This document shows positions 18,660 through 27,832 of a DNA stretch of 64,000 nt, one piece after another. The DNA is from Bradyrhizobium tropiciagri (GTDB lineage: Bacteria; Pseudomonadota; Alphaproteobacteria; Rhizobiales; Xanthobacteraceae): contig NZ_JAFCKH010000008.1 of NCBI RefSeq assembly GCF_018130505.1, positions 248,001 through 312,000 on the forward strand, read 5' to 3'. The position numbers were made by a program, and so were the translations under genes. The notes beneath the pieces are model-generated. The model had not been told where the DNA came from. It searched no databases and saw only the letters and a program-made list of their open reading frames with translations. Positions within the stretch are counted from its first letter, which is position 1, and each line of letters begins with the position of its first letter.

Positions 18660-18825
18660 ATCCGGCTGATCTTATCGCGCCCCTGAAGGACCGGGAGAAC
18701 ATCCCCACCCCTCCCCGCGCGACGATCAAACTATTTGACGCCACCTGTACACGTAAAAGCGCCGACGCTTGGGGCAGCCGGCGCAAACGGGAACGGGCCG
18801 GACCCTACGCGGGGCCGGCTCGGCC
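18624..18825 (-). ncRNA. candidate small RNA (about 200 nt)
   Basis: A promoter-like pair on the minus strand (TTGCGA at 18861-18856, then CTATAC at 18838-18833, 17 nt apart) lies about 200 nt before an excellent intrinsic terminator whose T-tract points the same way. No minus-strand protein gene lies between them, and the upstream gene on that side is on the other strand. I do not recognise the RNA: it shows neither the SRP RNA loop nor tmRNA features. Inference only. Confidence 0.35.
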
Positions 18826-19001
18826 GCCAAGCGTATAGTTAAATTTACGTTAATATCGCAAAGGTGTCGGTAACGCGCCGAAAGCGCGGCCGCGGCATGG
18901 ACGCTGCACAGCCTTCCCTGCACAACAGAGAAGGGAAGGTGCCTGAGCAAAACCGGGACAGATGTGTCCCGACGAGACAGGCACCGGGCAAGGTTTGCTA
19001 G

Positions 19002-19556
19002 ATGAAACACGGGTCCAGCCGCGAGTTCTTCGCTTATTGGAATGCGAAACGCGGCAGCGCGCGCGCACCTGAGCGGAGCGAGTTCGAACCGTCGGCGGTG
19101 CGCGAGCTGCTGGCCGACACCTTCGTGCTGTCCTGTGACGGCGAGGCCGGCTATCCCTTCCGCGTCGCCGGCACAAGGATCTCCGCCCTGCTCGGCTGCG
19201 ACCTCAAGAAGCGTAGTTTCTCCACCCTGTTCAGCGGCGAAAGCCGCGGCGAGATCGAGGACATCATCACCTCCGTCGCCGAGGAAACGCTGCCGGCCAT
19301 CGCGGGCGTCACGGCAACCACCGAGACCGGCGCCAAGGCGCATCTCGAATTGCTGCTGCTGCCGTTCACCGCCCGCGTCCATGAGCCGGTGAGCATGACC
19401 GGCCTGCTCGTGCCGTTCGAGGACGACGTCATCACGGTCCGCGACCTGGTCCTGACCTCCTGGCGCTATCTTCATCCCCAAGAGCGGCTTTTGCCGCGTG
19501 CACTGCGAAAGCTGGCGATCGCCCGCGGCTTCGTCGTTTATGAGGGCCTGCGCTAG
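19002..19556 (+). CDS. MopJ-type PAS-domain protein (PAS_5 family)
   Basis: 184 residues forming a single PAS-like domain of the alphaproteobacterial family to which Caulobacter MopJ belongs: FFAYWNAKRGSARAP at the N-terminus, LSCDGEAGYPFRVAGTRISALLGCDL, then FSTLFSGESR and a C-terminal LLPFEDD-like segment. MopJ acts on polarity and stress signalling in Caulobacter; a similar regulatory role is a family-level guess here. No output domain, so it probably works by protein contact. Transcribed away from the candidate small RNA. Confidence 0.85.
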   Translation: MKHGSSREFFAYWNAKRGSARAPERSEFEPSAVRELLADTFVLSCDGEAGYPFRVAGTRISALLGCDLKKRSFSTLFSGESRGEIEDIITSVAEETLPAIAGVTATTETGAKAHLELLLLPFTARVHEPVSMTGLLVPFEDDVITVRDLVLTSWRYLHPQERLLPRALRKLAIARGFVVYEGLR

Positions 19557-19573
19557 CGTTCCCTCGCCATGCC

Positions 19574-19674
19574 AAAGCGCAATGAGATGTAGAATCGTCA
19601 TCGCGCTTTAGCTCTTTGTTTGAGCATGACCTTTTCGGAAAACCGTTTCACACTTTTCCGGATCATGCTCTAGG
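19574..19674. repeat. Bradyrhizobium-type intergenic repeat
   Basis: The well-known element with GCGCTTTAGCTCTTTG, GAGCATGACC, TTTTCGGAAAACC and GGATCATGCTC, made of nested inverted repeats (GAGCATGA against TCATGCTC; AAAGCGC against GCGCTTT). Confidence 0.75.
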
Positions 19675-19707
19675 ATGCCTCCGTTCACGAGATCGGAGCA
19701 TGACTGC

Positions 19708-20148
19708 ATGGACGCCGTGACGCCGCAGGGTGCCGACACCCACTCCCACATCGTTCGCCCCCAGAACATGGACTGGCAGCAGACCCGCTTCCCGGGCTGC
19801 GAAGCCAAGACGCTGCTGTTCGATCGCAAGACCGGACTGATGACCGCCCTGATGCGGTTTGCGCCGGGCGCGGTGCTGCCCGATCATGAGCATGTCAATA
19901 TCGAGCAGACGTTCGTGCTCGAAGGCGCGCTCATCGACAAGGAAGGTCCCGCCGCCGGCATACGCTGCGGCGCCGGCGAATTCATCTGGCGCGAGGCGGG
20001 CAGCCGCCATGTCGCCTGGTGTCCGGAGGGCGGCTTGATGCTCGCGATCTTCCAGGTGCCGAACAAGTTCTTCGAGGCCGATGGCCGCGTGGTCGATGCG
20101 AACGGCCAGGACTGGGATGAGGCCTGGGGCCATACCCGAAAGGGTTAG
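19708..20148 (+). CDS. cupin-domain protein (ChrR-like)
   Basis: 146 residues from ATG 19708 (GGAG upstream); an in-frame start further up at 19675 is inside the repeat and unlikely. The domain resembles the C-terminal cupin of the anti-sigma factor ChrR: DHEHVNIEQTFVLEGAL carries the His-x-His...Glu metal ligands, and GEFIWREAGSRHVAW the last His. The N-terminal zinc anti-sigma domain of ChrR is absent, so a sigma-factor role is not supported. Probably a small metal-dependent sensor or enzyme. Confidence 0.88.
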   Translation: MDAVTPQGADTHSHIVRPQNMDWQQTRFPGCEAKTLLFDRKTGLMTALMRFAPGAVLPDHEHVNIEQTFVLEGALIDKEGPAAGIRCGAGEFIWREAGSRHVAWCPEGGLMLAIFQVPNKFFEADGRVVDANGQDWDEAWGHTRKG

Positions 20149-20270
20149 GCCTCTCCCCTCGCCCGATCCGGCGGCGCGCTTGCGAAGCGTGCCGTGGAAC
20201 TTTATTAGCTGATCCGCCGTGATCGCCGGGCAAACCCGCCTCTGGCAGCTGCGGCCGGGGCGGCGCTGGG

Positions 20271-22001
20271 ATGTTTCGGAATTCGATCAGGCAGAAGATC
20301 GTTGGAATCGCGACCGGGCTGATCATCCTCGCGGTGATCACATCGGTGCTGTCGATGGTGATGGCCGGCCGGGTCGGCCATCTGCTCGAAGAGCTCACCA
20401 ACCGCTACATTCCGGCCTACGGCCATCTCGCCCGCGTCAATATCCGCTCGCTGGAGCGCTCGCTCGCGATGCGGCGGATGATGATGGCGAAGATGCAGGG
20501 CGAGGAAGACGCGGTCTATGCCGGCGCGCGCAAGTCCTTCGACGAGATCGAGCCGCTGATCAAGCGCGAGGCCGATGCCGCCCGGGCACTGATCGACGCG
20601 ATCATCGCCGATCCTTCCACGCCATCGGACAACGCCGCTCTCGGGCGCCTCGATGACCGCATCGACAACGCCGTCAACGACCTCTTGGTGCGCCTGAACG
20701 CGGAGAACAAGACGCTGCTCGAGCAGATCGAGGCCAAGGACATCGCGGCCGCGCGACAGACGACGCTGCGCGCCGACGCGCTGCGCAACGAGTTCAGCAC
20801 TAGGATCGACGCCATCCGCACCGACATGCTGGAGCAGGTCGCCTCCGCCGCAGCGACCGTGAAGGCCGCCCAGCACCGCGCCATCATCGTCTCGGCCGTC
20901 GTCACCGGCATCGCCGCGATCCTCGGCTTCGTGTTCGCGATGCTGGTCGGCAGCGGCATCACCGGCCCGGTGATGCGGCTGCTCGAAGGCACCCGCGCGG
21001 TCGAGGCCGGCAAGCTCGACGGCAGCATCACCATCACGACTCAGGACGAGATCGGCCAGCTGTCGGCCGCCTTCAACCGCATGATCGAGACGCTGCGTAA
21101 CAACCAGCGCATCCGCGAAACCTTCGGCCGCTACATCAACCCGCGGATCGCCGAAGGCCTGCTCGAGCAGCCGGCGATCGCCGCGACCGAAGGCCAGCGC
21201 CGCATCATGACGGTGCTGTTCTGCGACATGAAGGGCTTCACCAGCCTGAGCGAGGGTGTGACGCCGCGCGGCCTGGTCAAGATCATGAACCTCTATCTGT
21301 CGACGATGTCCGAGCCGATCCACGCCCATCGCGGCATCATCGACAAATATATCGGCGACGCCATCATGGCCTATTGGGGCGCGCCGTTCGTCGAGGAGAC
21401 CGAGCAAACCCATCTCGCGGCCGTTGCCGCGATCGACATGATCGGGCGCGTCGCGCAGCTGCGCCGGGAATTGCCGGAGCTGCTCGGCGTGCGCACGATC
21501 CCGACCGACTGCGACGTCCGCATCGGCATTGCGACTGGCGAGGCGCTGGTCGGCAGCATCGGTTCCGAATTCATGATGAGCTACACCGTGCTCGGCGACA
21601 CCGTGAACCTCGCCTCGCGGCTGGAAGGCGCCAACAAGTTCTACGGCAGCCGCTGCCTGATCTCCGAGACCACCGCTGCCGCCTGCGCCGAGACAATCGC
21701 GCTGCGCGAGATCGACCGCCTGGTCGTGGTCGGCCAGACCCAGCCGCAAACCGTGTTCGAAATCATCGGCAAGAAGGAAGAACTGACCGCGGCGCAGGGG
21801 TTGCTGCTGCAGCATTACGCCGAAGGCCTCGCTGCCTATCGCGAACGCCGCTGGGACGATGCCGAGCGCGCATTCTCGGCGGCGCTCGAAGCCGTGCCTG
21901 CCGACGGCCCGTCGATCGCCATGAAGACGCGCGTTGCAGGCTTCCGGGAAAATCCGCCGGCGACTGATTGGGACGGCGCGCGGCGCCTTGAGAACAAGTA
22001 G
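20271..22001 (+). CDS. HAMP-linked class III adenylate cyclase
   Basis: 576 residues. One membrane helix near residue 15, a periplasmic four-helix sensor of about 180 residues, a second helix near 210-230, a HAMP linker (GPVMRLLEGTRAVEAGKLDG), then a class III cyclase domain: FCDMKGFTSLSE (metal Asp), DKYIGDAIMAYWGAP (second Asp) and TVLGDTVNLASRLEGANK. A TPR-like C-terminal segment follows. It should make cAMP from ATP in response to an unknown external signal. A perfect CRP-type site is found at 50.95 kb. Confidence 0.93.
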   Translation: MFRNSIRQKIVGIATGLIILAVITSVLSMVMAGRVGHLLEELTNRYIPAYGHLARVNIRSLERSLAMRRMMMAKMQGEEDAVYAGARKSFDEIEPLIKREADAARALIDAIIADPSTPSDNAALGRLDDRIDNAVNDLLVRLNAENKTLLEQIEAKDIAAARQTTLRADALRNEFSTRIDAIRTDMLEQVASAAATVKAAQHRAIIVSAVVTGIAAILGFVFAMLVGSGITGPVMRLLEGTRAVEAGKLDGSITITTQDEIGQLSAAFNRMIETLRNNQRIRETFGRYINPRIAEGLLEQPAIAATEGQRRIMTVLFCDMKGFTSLSEGVTPRGLVKIMNLYLSTMSEPIHAHRGIIDKYIGDAIMAYWGAPFVEETEQTHLAAVAAIDMIGRVAQLRRELPELLGVRTIPTDCDVRIGIATGEALVGSIGSEFMMSYTVLGDTVNLASRLEGANKFYGSRCLISETTAAACAETIALREIDRLVVVGQTQPQTVFEIIGKKEELTAAQGLLLQHYAEGLAAYRERRWDDAERAFSAALEAVPADGPSIAMKTRVAGFRENPPATDWDGARRLENK

Positions 22002-22216
22002 CGTCGATGCAGCCGTTGCAGCCGCATTGTGGCGAAGAGCGCTTGGCTCGCTGCGTTTAACCCGCAGACGCACGACAGCGAATTCTGACACCGATGTTAG
22101 TTTTGGCGTGCCGTCGTGGGGCCGCAGACAATTTTTTTTAACCGATGGGAATGCCCGGCGCGTCGGGGAGTTATTGCTTCAAACCGGCGATTGCCTGGTC
22201 GAAGCGGGAGGTCCCC

Positions 22217-22816
22217 ATGATCAAGTCATCGATGAAGCTCGCCGCGCTCGCGGCATTCCTGACAGTGCCGCTCGTCCCGTTCTCCCCGTCCGCCATCGCG
22301 GCCGGAGGCGGCGGTGGGGGTGGCGGCGGTGGCGATCCCTACGGATCGAGCTACAGCGCTCCGGCGCAGTCGTCCCCTCAACAGAAGGACCGGAAAACGC
22401 AGAAGGCCAGGAAACCAACCAAGCAGTCAGCCTTCGACGATCCGGCGTTTCGCGAGGCCTACCGCACGGCCTATGCAACGATCTACGAACACAACGACTA
22501 TGGGGCGGCGATCGATCAGTTGCACGCGCTCGGCCATGACGAGCATCCGAACGTCGCCAATCTGATCGGCTACTCCTATCGCAAGCTCGGCGACTACAAG
22601 CAGTCGCAACTCTGGTACGAGCGCGCGCTGAAGGCGGATCCAAACCATGTGCTGACGTGGAACTATTACGGCCTCTGGCAGATCGAGCAGGGCAACCGCG
22701 ATCAGGCGCAATATCATCTGACCCGGATTGCGGCGATCTGCGGCACCGATTGCGAAGAGTATCGTTCGCTGGCGGCGGCACTCGAGAAACCGCCCGGCAC
22801 CGGGCTGGTCTATTGA
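22217..22816 (+). CDS. secreted TPR-repeat protein
   Basis: 199 residues from ATG 22217, with GGGAGG 6 nt upstream; the frame is open to 22145 without a good start. A signal peptide ends near AIAAGG, followed by a run of ten glycines and a Ser/Pro/Lys-rich linker. The C-terminal 110 residues form about three TPR repeats (NVANLIGYSYRKLGDYKQSQ, WYERALKADPNHVLTWNYYG, IEQGNRDQAQYHL). A periplasmic scaffold is likely; the partner is unknown. Confidence 0.85.
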   Translation: MIKSSMKLAALAAFLTVPLVPFSPSAIAAGGGGGGGGGGDPYGSSYSAPAQSSPQQKDRKTQKARKPTKQSAFDDPAFREAYRTAYATIYEHNDYGAAIDQLHALGHDEHPNVANLIGYSYRKLGDYKQSQLWYERALKADPNHVLTWNYYGLWQIEQGNRDQAQYHLTRIAAICGTDCEEYRSLAAALEKPPGTGLVY

Positions 22817-23006
22817 GCACGTTCGATCGCGGCCTGGTCCACCACCGACCAGGCCTCGACGAACTTTCTCCGGCGGAATTCATGGACACGGAACGATACG
22901 TGCTCCATGGCCGCGTGTCCGTTTTTGCGGGAATTTCGCCATTCCGGTCAGTGCTCCCCGCGCGTAGCTTGCGGGCGACGCGAAGGATACGTCGAGACAC
23001 TTCATC

Positions 23007-24155
23007 ATGACCTGGCGGCTTGTTGCGTGGGGCGGCCTTGCCGTTGCCGCGCTGGTTCCCATCGTTGGCGGCATCTGGCTGCTCACCCTTCCCGCCGCGT
23101 CGGCCTACAAGGTCCCGCCTCCGATCGCAGCAAGCGAGCACGACGCGACGATAGCCGCGCTGAAGCCGCTGAGGCGGCAGCGGCCGCTGATCGCGATCGT
23201 CGGCATCAACGACATGACCGAGACCACCGACTATCTGATGCCCTACGGCATCCTCAAGCGCGCCGACGTCGCCGATGTCATGACGCTGGCGACCAGGCCC
23301 GGTCCGGTCACCTTGTTCCCGGTGCTGAAGGTCGAGCCTGATGCGACGACCGCCGCATTCGACGCCGCGCATCCCGACGGCGCCGACTACGTCATCGTGC
23401 CGGCGATGAGCCGCGACGACGATCCGGCCGTGGTGCAGTGGATCCAGCGTCAGGCTGCGAAAGGCGCCGTGATCGTCGGCGTCTGCGCCGGCGGCAAGGT
23501 GGTCGCGTCGACCGGCCTGCTCGACGGCAGGCGCGCCACCACGCACTGGTTCTATCTGAAGGACTGGCGCGACAATCATCCGGCCATCCAATACGTCGCC
23601 GACCGCCGCATCGTGGTCGATCGCGACGTCGCGACCACGACGGGGATTTCGGCGTCGATGCCGATGTCGCTCACGCTGATCGAGGCGATCGCCGGCCGCA
23701 GCAAGGCCGAGGCCGTCGCGCGCGAGATCGGCCTGCCCGGCTGGGACGAGCGCCACGACAGCAGCGCCTTCAAGTTCAACCGACCGTTCGCGCTGACCGC
23801 GATCGCGAACACGCTGGCGATCTGGAACCGGGAGCAGCTCGGCCTGATGCTCACGCCAGGCGTCGACGAGGTCTCGCTCGCGCTGGTCGCCGACGGCTGG
23901 TCGCGGACCTATCGCTCGCATGCCGTGACGTTTGCCGCGACCGACGCTGTGGTGACCAGCCGCAACGGCCTGCGCATTCATCCGGGCAAGATTGCCTCCG
24001 ATTGGCCCGCCGAGCGGCGGCTCCCCGCGGTCGGCACGACGACACCGGCCCAGGCGCTGGACCGGACGCTGGCGGGAATTGAGATGCGCTATGGCGAACA
24101 AACAGCGGACTTCGTGGCCATGCAGCTCGAATATCCGCGACATCGGAATCCGTAG
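23007..24155 (+). CDS. membrane-anchored DJ-1/PfpI-like protein
   Basis: 382 residues. One N-terminal membrane helix (residues 8-30) puts the rest outside the cytoplasm. Residues 60-230 form a class I glutamine-amidotransferase-like fold with the nucleophile elbow VGVCAGGKVVASTGLLDGR and the following TTHW, as in DJ-1/PfpI and GATase1-like transcription regulators. No HTH follows, unlike the AraC-type members; the C-terminal 150 residues are of unknown fold. The function is not predictable beyond the family. Confidence 0.8.
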   Translation: MTWRLVAWGGLAVAALVPIVGGIWLLTLPAASAYKVPPPIAASEHDATIAALKPLRRQRPLIAIVGINDMTETTDYLMPYGILKRADVADVMTLATRPGPVTLFPVLKVEPDATTAAFDAAHPDGADYVIVPAMSRDDDPAVVQWIQRQAAKGAVIVGVCAGGKVVASTGLLDGRRATTHWFYLKDWRDNHPAIQYVADRRIVVDRDVATTTGISASMPMSLTLIEAIAGRSKAEAVAREIGLPGWDERHDSSAFKFNRPFALTAIANTLAIWNREQLGLMLTPGVDEVSLALVADGWSRTYRSHAVTFAATDAVVTSRNGLRIHPGKIASDWPAERRLPAVGTTTPAQALDRTLAGIEMRYGEQTADFVAMQLEYPRHRNP

Positions 24156-24292
24156 AGCGAACCGGCGCATTGCGCTTCGCTAACCCGTCCTAGGGTCGGC
24201 TCCAGAACGCATTTGATATTCTGATCCTCGCTGTCATCTCTTTGTCATGAATTGTGCCGACACGTCAGCGCCAGCACAGTTCGGGGACACGC

Positions 24293-26650
24293 ATGGACTA
24301 TTTCAAACGCTTCAACTTCCTGTTCGCCGCCCCGGTTTTCGAAGCCGACGACCTCGAGGGCATCCGCTTCAACCAGATCATCACCGAAATCGAGCGTTCC
24401 GGCTTCGAGGTGGTGCGTGCCCGCAAGCTGGAGGATGCCGAGATCGCGGTGCAGACCGATGCCGCGATCGGCTGCATGGTGGTCGACTGGGGCAAGAAGG
24501 GGCTTGAAGGCAAGACCGCAGCGCTGATCAACCTGATGCGCCGGCGCGGCCTCGACTTCCCGATCATCCTGTTGATCCGCCGCAAGCGGTTCGAGGATCT
24601 GCCGGTCGAGGTGCTGGATTTCATCGACGGCTATGTGTTCCTGTCCGAAGAGACCCCGCCCTTCATCGCCAAGAACCTGATCAGCCGGCTCAAGCAATAT
24701 GCCGAAACGCTGAAGACGCCGTTCTTCGGCGCGCTGGTCGACTATGCCGAGGAAGGCAACCAGCTCTGGACCTGTCCTGGCCACAATGGCGGCGTGTTCT
24801 ACAGCCGCAGCCCGATCGGCCGGGTGTTCGTCGAGCATCTCGGCGAGGCCGTGTTCCGCGACGACCTCGACAATTCCGTGCTCGACCTCGGCGACCTCCT
24901 CACCCATGAGGGGCCGGCGCTGCGGGCGCAGAAGGAGGCCGCGCGGATCTTCGGCGCCGAGAAGACCTATTTCGTGCTCAACGGCACCTCGACCTCGAAC
25001 AAGGTCGCGCTCGGCTCGCTGGTCACCGACGGCGACCTCGTGCTGTTCGACCGCAACAACCACAAGGCCGCCCATCACGGCGCGCTTCTGATCGGCGGCG
25101 GTATCCCCGTCTATGTGCCGACCGTGCGCAACGCCTGGGGCCTGATCGGCCCGATGCGCTGGGACCTGCTCGACGAAGCCACCCTGCGCGACACCATCCG
25201 CAAGCATCCGCTGGTCAAGGACGAGAACGCCTGGAAGAAGGAGCGCCCGTTCCGCGTCGCCGTGGTCGAGCAGTGCACCTATGACGGCACCATCCATTCG
25301 GCCGAGATGATCCTCAAGCGGATCGGCCATCTCTGCGACTACATCCTGTTCGACGAGGCCTGGGCCGGCTTCATGAAATTCCATCCGATCTATGCCGGCC
25401 GCTTCGCCATGGGCCTGTCCGACCTCGGCGCGGAGGCGCCCGGCATCATCGCGACGCAATCGACCCACAAGCAGCTCGCGAGCTTCTCGCAGGCCTCGCA
25501 GATCCACATCCGCGACCGCCACATCAAGGGGCAGAAGCGCCGCGTCGAGCACCGCCGCTTCAACGAAAGCTTCATGCAGCACGCCTCGACCTCGCCGTTC
25601 TATCCGATCTTCGCCTCGCTCGACGTCGGCGCGCAGATGATGAAGGGCCGCTCCGGCGAAGTGCTGTGGGACGACACGATCCGGCTCGGCATCGAGCTGC
25701 GCAAGAAGATCCGCGCCGTCAAACGCGAGTTCGAGGAGAAGGAGACGCGACCGGAGCGGCGCTGGTTCTTCGAGCCGTTCGTGCCGGATCGGGTGAAGAT
25801 TCCCGACGTCGCCCGCGACGGCGGCACGCACAACGTCGCCTGGGAGACGATCTCGACCGACCAGCTCGCGACCGATCCGTCCTACTGGCAGCTCAGCCCG
25901 GGCGAGACCTGGCACGGCTTCCCGGAGCTGACCGCCGGTTTTGCCATGACCGACCCGAACAAGCTCACCTTGCTGACTCCAGGCTTCGATCATGCCACCG
26001 GCGCCTATGCCGATCACGGCATCCCCGCGCCGGTGGTTGCGCAGTATCTGCGCGAGAACCAGATCGTCGCCGAAAAGAACGACCTCAATTCCCTGCTCTT
26101 CCTGCTGACGCCCGGCGTCGAGGCCAGCAAGGCCGGCACGCTGGTGTCGGGCCTCGTCGCCTTCAAGAAGCTGCACGATGACAACGCGCTGATCGAGGAC
26201 GTCATCCCCGAATTCTTCCGCCGCCGTCCCCAGCGCTATGCCGGGGTGCGGCTGCGCGACCTCTGCGGCGACATGCACCGCTTCTTCCGCGACGGCGGCG
26301 TCAGCACGCTGCAGGCCAAGCAGTTCCTGCCCGAACATCTGCCCGAGATGGCGATGTCGCCGCGCCAGGCTGCGCAATATCTGATCCGCAACGACGTCGA
26401 CTATCTGCCGATCGGTGAAATCTACGGCCGTGTCGCCGCGACGCCGTTCGTGGTCTATCCTCCGGGTATAGCCACCATCGTGCCCGGCGAGCGACTGACG
26501 GAGCGCAGCAAACCGATGATCGACTATCTCAAGATGTTCGAGGCGAGCTTCAACGCCTTCCCCGGCTTCGAGGTCGAGGTCCAGGGCATCTACAAGGAGA
26601 TCGACGAGGCCGGCCGGGTCCGCTTCTACACCTACGTCGTCGCCGAATGA
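24293..26650 (+). CDS. Orn/Lys/Arg decarboxylase (PLP, fold type I)
   Basis: 785 residues from ATG 24293. It has the three-part layout of large bacterial basic amino acid decarboxylases: an N-terminal receiver-like wing domain (about residues 1-140), the PLP core with STHKQ where Lys393 should bind PLP, DEAWAGFMKFHP for the Asp contact, and a C-terminal domain. It produces a diamine or agmatine plus CO2; which substrate cannot be told by eye. The GNAT gene starts 19 nt downstream, which suggests polyamine acetylation or a shared stress role. Confidence 0.93.
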   Translation: MDYFKRFNFLFAAPVFEADDLEGIRFNQIITEIERSGFEVVRARKLEDAEIAVQTDAAIGCMVVDWGKKGLEGKTAALINLMRRRGLDFPIILLIRRKRFEDLPVEVLDFIDGYVFLSEETPPFIAKNLISRLKQYAETLKTPFFGALVDYAEEGNQLWTCPGHNGGVFYSRSPIGRVFVEHLGEAVFRDDLDNSVLDLGDLLTHEGPALRAQKEAARIFGAEKTYFVLNGTSTSNKVALGSLVTDGDLVLFDRNNHKAAHHGALLIGGGIPVYVPTVRNAWGLIGPMRWDLLDEATLRDTIRKHPLVKDENAWKKERPFRVAVVEQCTYDGTIHSAEMILKRIGHLCDYILFDEAWAGFMKFHPIYAGRFAMGLSDLGAEAPGIIATQSTHKQLASFSQASQIHIRDRHIKGQKRRVEHRRFNESFMQHASTSPFYPIFASLDVGAQMMKGRSGEVLWDDTIRLGIELRKKIRAVKREFEEKETRPERRWFFEPFVPDRVKIPDVARDGGTHNVAWETISTDQLATDPSYWQLSPGETWHGFPELTAGFAMTDPNKLTLLTPGFDHATGAYADHGIPAPVVAQYLRENQIVAEKNDLNSLLFLLTPGVEASKAGTLVSGLVAFKKLHDDNALIEDVIPEFFRRRPQRYAGVRLRDLCGDMHRFFRDGGVSTLQAKQFLPEHLPEMAMSPRQAAQYLIRNDVDYLPIGEIYGRVAATPFVVYPPGIATIVPGERLTERSKPMIDYLKMFEASFNAFPGFEVEVQGIYKEIDEAGRVRFYTYVVAE

Positions 26651-26668
26651 GCCAACGGACTGCCAACA

Positions 26669-27229
26669 ATGGAGAATGATCACAAGATCACCGTCCGTGC
26701 CTCACGCGACAGCGACGTCGACGCGATGCTGTCGATCTACCGCCATCACATCCGCCGCGGCGTCGACGAGAGCGTCGACGACACTGGAACGCCGGAGCCC
26801 GACGATCTGCGCGACCGCCGCAAGAATCTGCGCAACACCCGCCTGCCGCATCTCGTCGCGATCTGCGACGGCGAAGTGGTCGGCTACGCCTATGTGGTGC
26901 TGTTCCGCAAGCGTCCGGCCTATCGCTACACGGTGAAGCATTCGATCTACGTGCATCACCGCGTCACCGGCAAGGGCGTCGGCGGCCGGCTGCTGCAGGA
27001 GTTGCTCGACACCTGCGCCGCGGCCGGCTTCCGCCAGATGATCGGCTATATCGACTCTGACAATGCCGCCTCGCTGAAACTGCACGACCGCTTCGGCTTC
27101 GCCCGCGTCGGCCATTTGCCCGGGGTCGCCTATCGCTACGGCCGCTGGTCCGACACCGTGATGGTGCAGCGCTCGCTGGCGTCGGGCGCAACCGCCCCAC
27201 CCCCGCCCGCGCCGCTGTCGCGGCGGTGA
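26669..27229 (+). CDS. GNAT acetyltransferase, phosphinothricin-type
   Basis: 186 residues. ITVRASRDSDVDAMLSIY begins like the Pat/Bar acetyltransferases; the acetyl-CoA loop reads HHRVTGKGVGGRLLQELL, followed by MIGYIDSDNAASLKLHDRFGF and a WSDTVMVQR ending. It acetylates an amine; the neighbouring decarboxylase suggests a polyamine or amino acid analogue, but this is inference. The last 15 residues are Pro/Ala-rich and probably disordered. Confidence 0.9.
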   Translation: MENDHKITVRASRDSDVDAMLSIYRHHIRRGVDESVDDTGTPEPDDLRDRRKNLRNTRLPHLVAICDGEVVGYAYVVLFRKRPAYRYTVKHSIYVHHRVTGKGVGGRLLQELLDTCAAAGFRQMIGYIDSDNAASLKLHDRFGFARVGHLPGVAYRYGRWSDTVMVQRSLASGATAPPPPAPLSRR

Positions 27230-27262
27230 CCGGCCGGCAACGGAAGCAGCGCGCCCATCTCT

Positions 27263-27373
27263 ATCCCCGTCATGCTGAGGAGCGCGCAGCGCGTCGCGAA
27301 GCATGCACGGCCACAGTTGGGCCGTTCGTGCTTCGAGACGGCCGCTGCGCGGCCTCCTCAGCATGACGGGGAT
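27263..27373. repeat. Bradyrhizobium-type palindromic repeat with 20-bp perfect arms
   Basis: ATCCCCGTCATGCTGAGGAG at 27263-27282 pairs perfectly with 27354-27373. The inner part pairs again more loosely. It separates the rightward GNAT gene from leftward dodecin and could terminate both transcripts. Confidence 0.8.
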
Positions 27374-27398
27374 GGATTTGAATACGCCGCTCGAAGCC

Positions 27399-27620
27399 TT
27401 ATTCCAGCGTGAAGCCGACCCGCAGCGTCACCTGGTAGTGGCGGACCTTGCCGTCTTCGATGTGGCCCCTGGTCTGCACGACTTCGAACCATTTCATCTC
27501 CCGGATGGTCTTCGACGCCCGGCTGACGGCGTTCTCGACCGCCGCCTCGATGCTCTTCTCCGACGATCCGACGAGTTCGAGGATCTTGTAGACGTGGTCC
27601 TTGTCGTGCGTGGTGGGCAT
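27399..27620 (-). CDS. dodecin family protein
   Basis: 73 residues from ATG 27620, with AAGGAGG just upstream; the longer frame upstream is not needed. Residues such as [31 protein letters not shown] and [15 protein letters not shown] match the dodecin fold: one helix against three strands, assembling into a hollow dodecamer that stores flavins (FMN or riboflavin) and sometimes CoA. Single-gene unit. Confidence 0.93.
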   Translation of the reverse strand: MPTTHDKDHVYKILELVGSSEKSIEAAVENAVSRASKTIREMKWFEVVQTRGHIEDGKVRHYQVTLRVGFTLE

Positions 27621-27832
27621 GTCGACCTCCTTGGGGTGGATGGACGATCCGGACGCGATTTGTCCTCTGACGTGGGCCGGATGTTGCCGGGCGGCGGAGC
27701 AATGCTGCGCGGCAGCAGACCGGGCGGATTGAAACAACGTGCCGCACCGGCTTTGGTGCCACTGTCGCACCCGCCTTGTCGGCGCGGGCCCCTATGGTAG
27801 CATGATCGGGTGCAGTTTACGGGAGCGATATC

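Larger units (their letters stand above)
18500..19001. other. 500-bp intergenic region with terminator and possible small RNA
   Basis: No protein gene is convincing here. The stretch contains the minus-strand terminator at 18624-18659, a candidate minus-strand promoter at 18832-18861, and an AT-rich patch (18838-18862) that could also drive the PAS gene on the plus strand. Confidence 0.6.

Noticed and set aside
18417-18686. Small plus-strand frame across the rhomboid start
   Set aside because: It covers the start of the rhomboid gene and the terminator and shows no coding character.
20205-22091. 628-residue minus-strand frame over the adenylate cyclase
   Set aside because: A shadow frame; the cyclase motifs are on the plus strand.
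22116-22145. T-tract at about 22132-22139 as a terminator of the cyclase gene
   Set aside because: The preceding sequence forms only a weak hairpin, so I did not list it.
24245-26683. 812-residue minus-strand frame over the decarboxylase
   Set aside because: No recognisable domain, and the plus frame is a certain decarboxylase.
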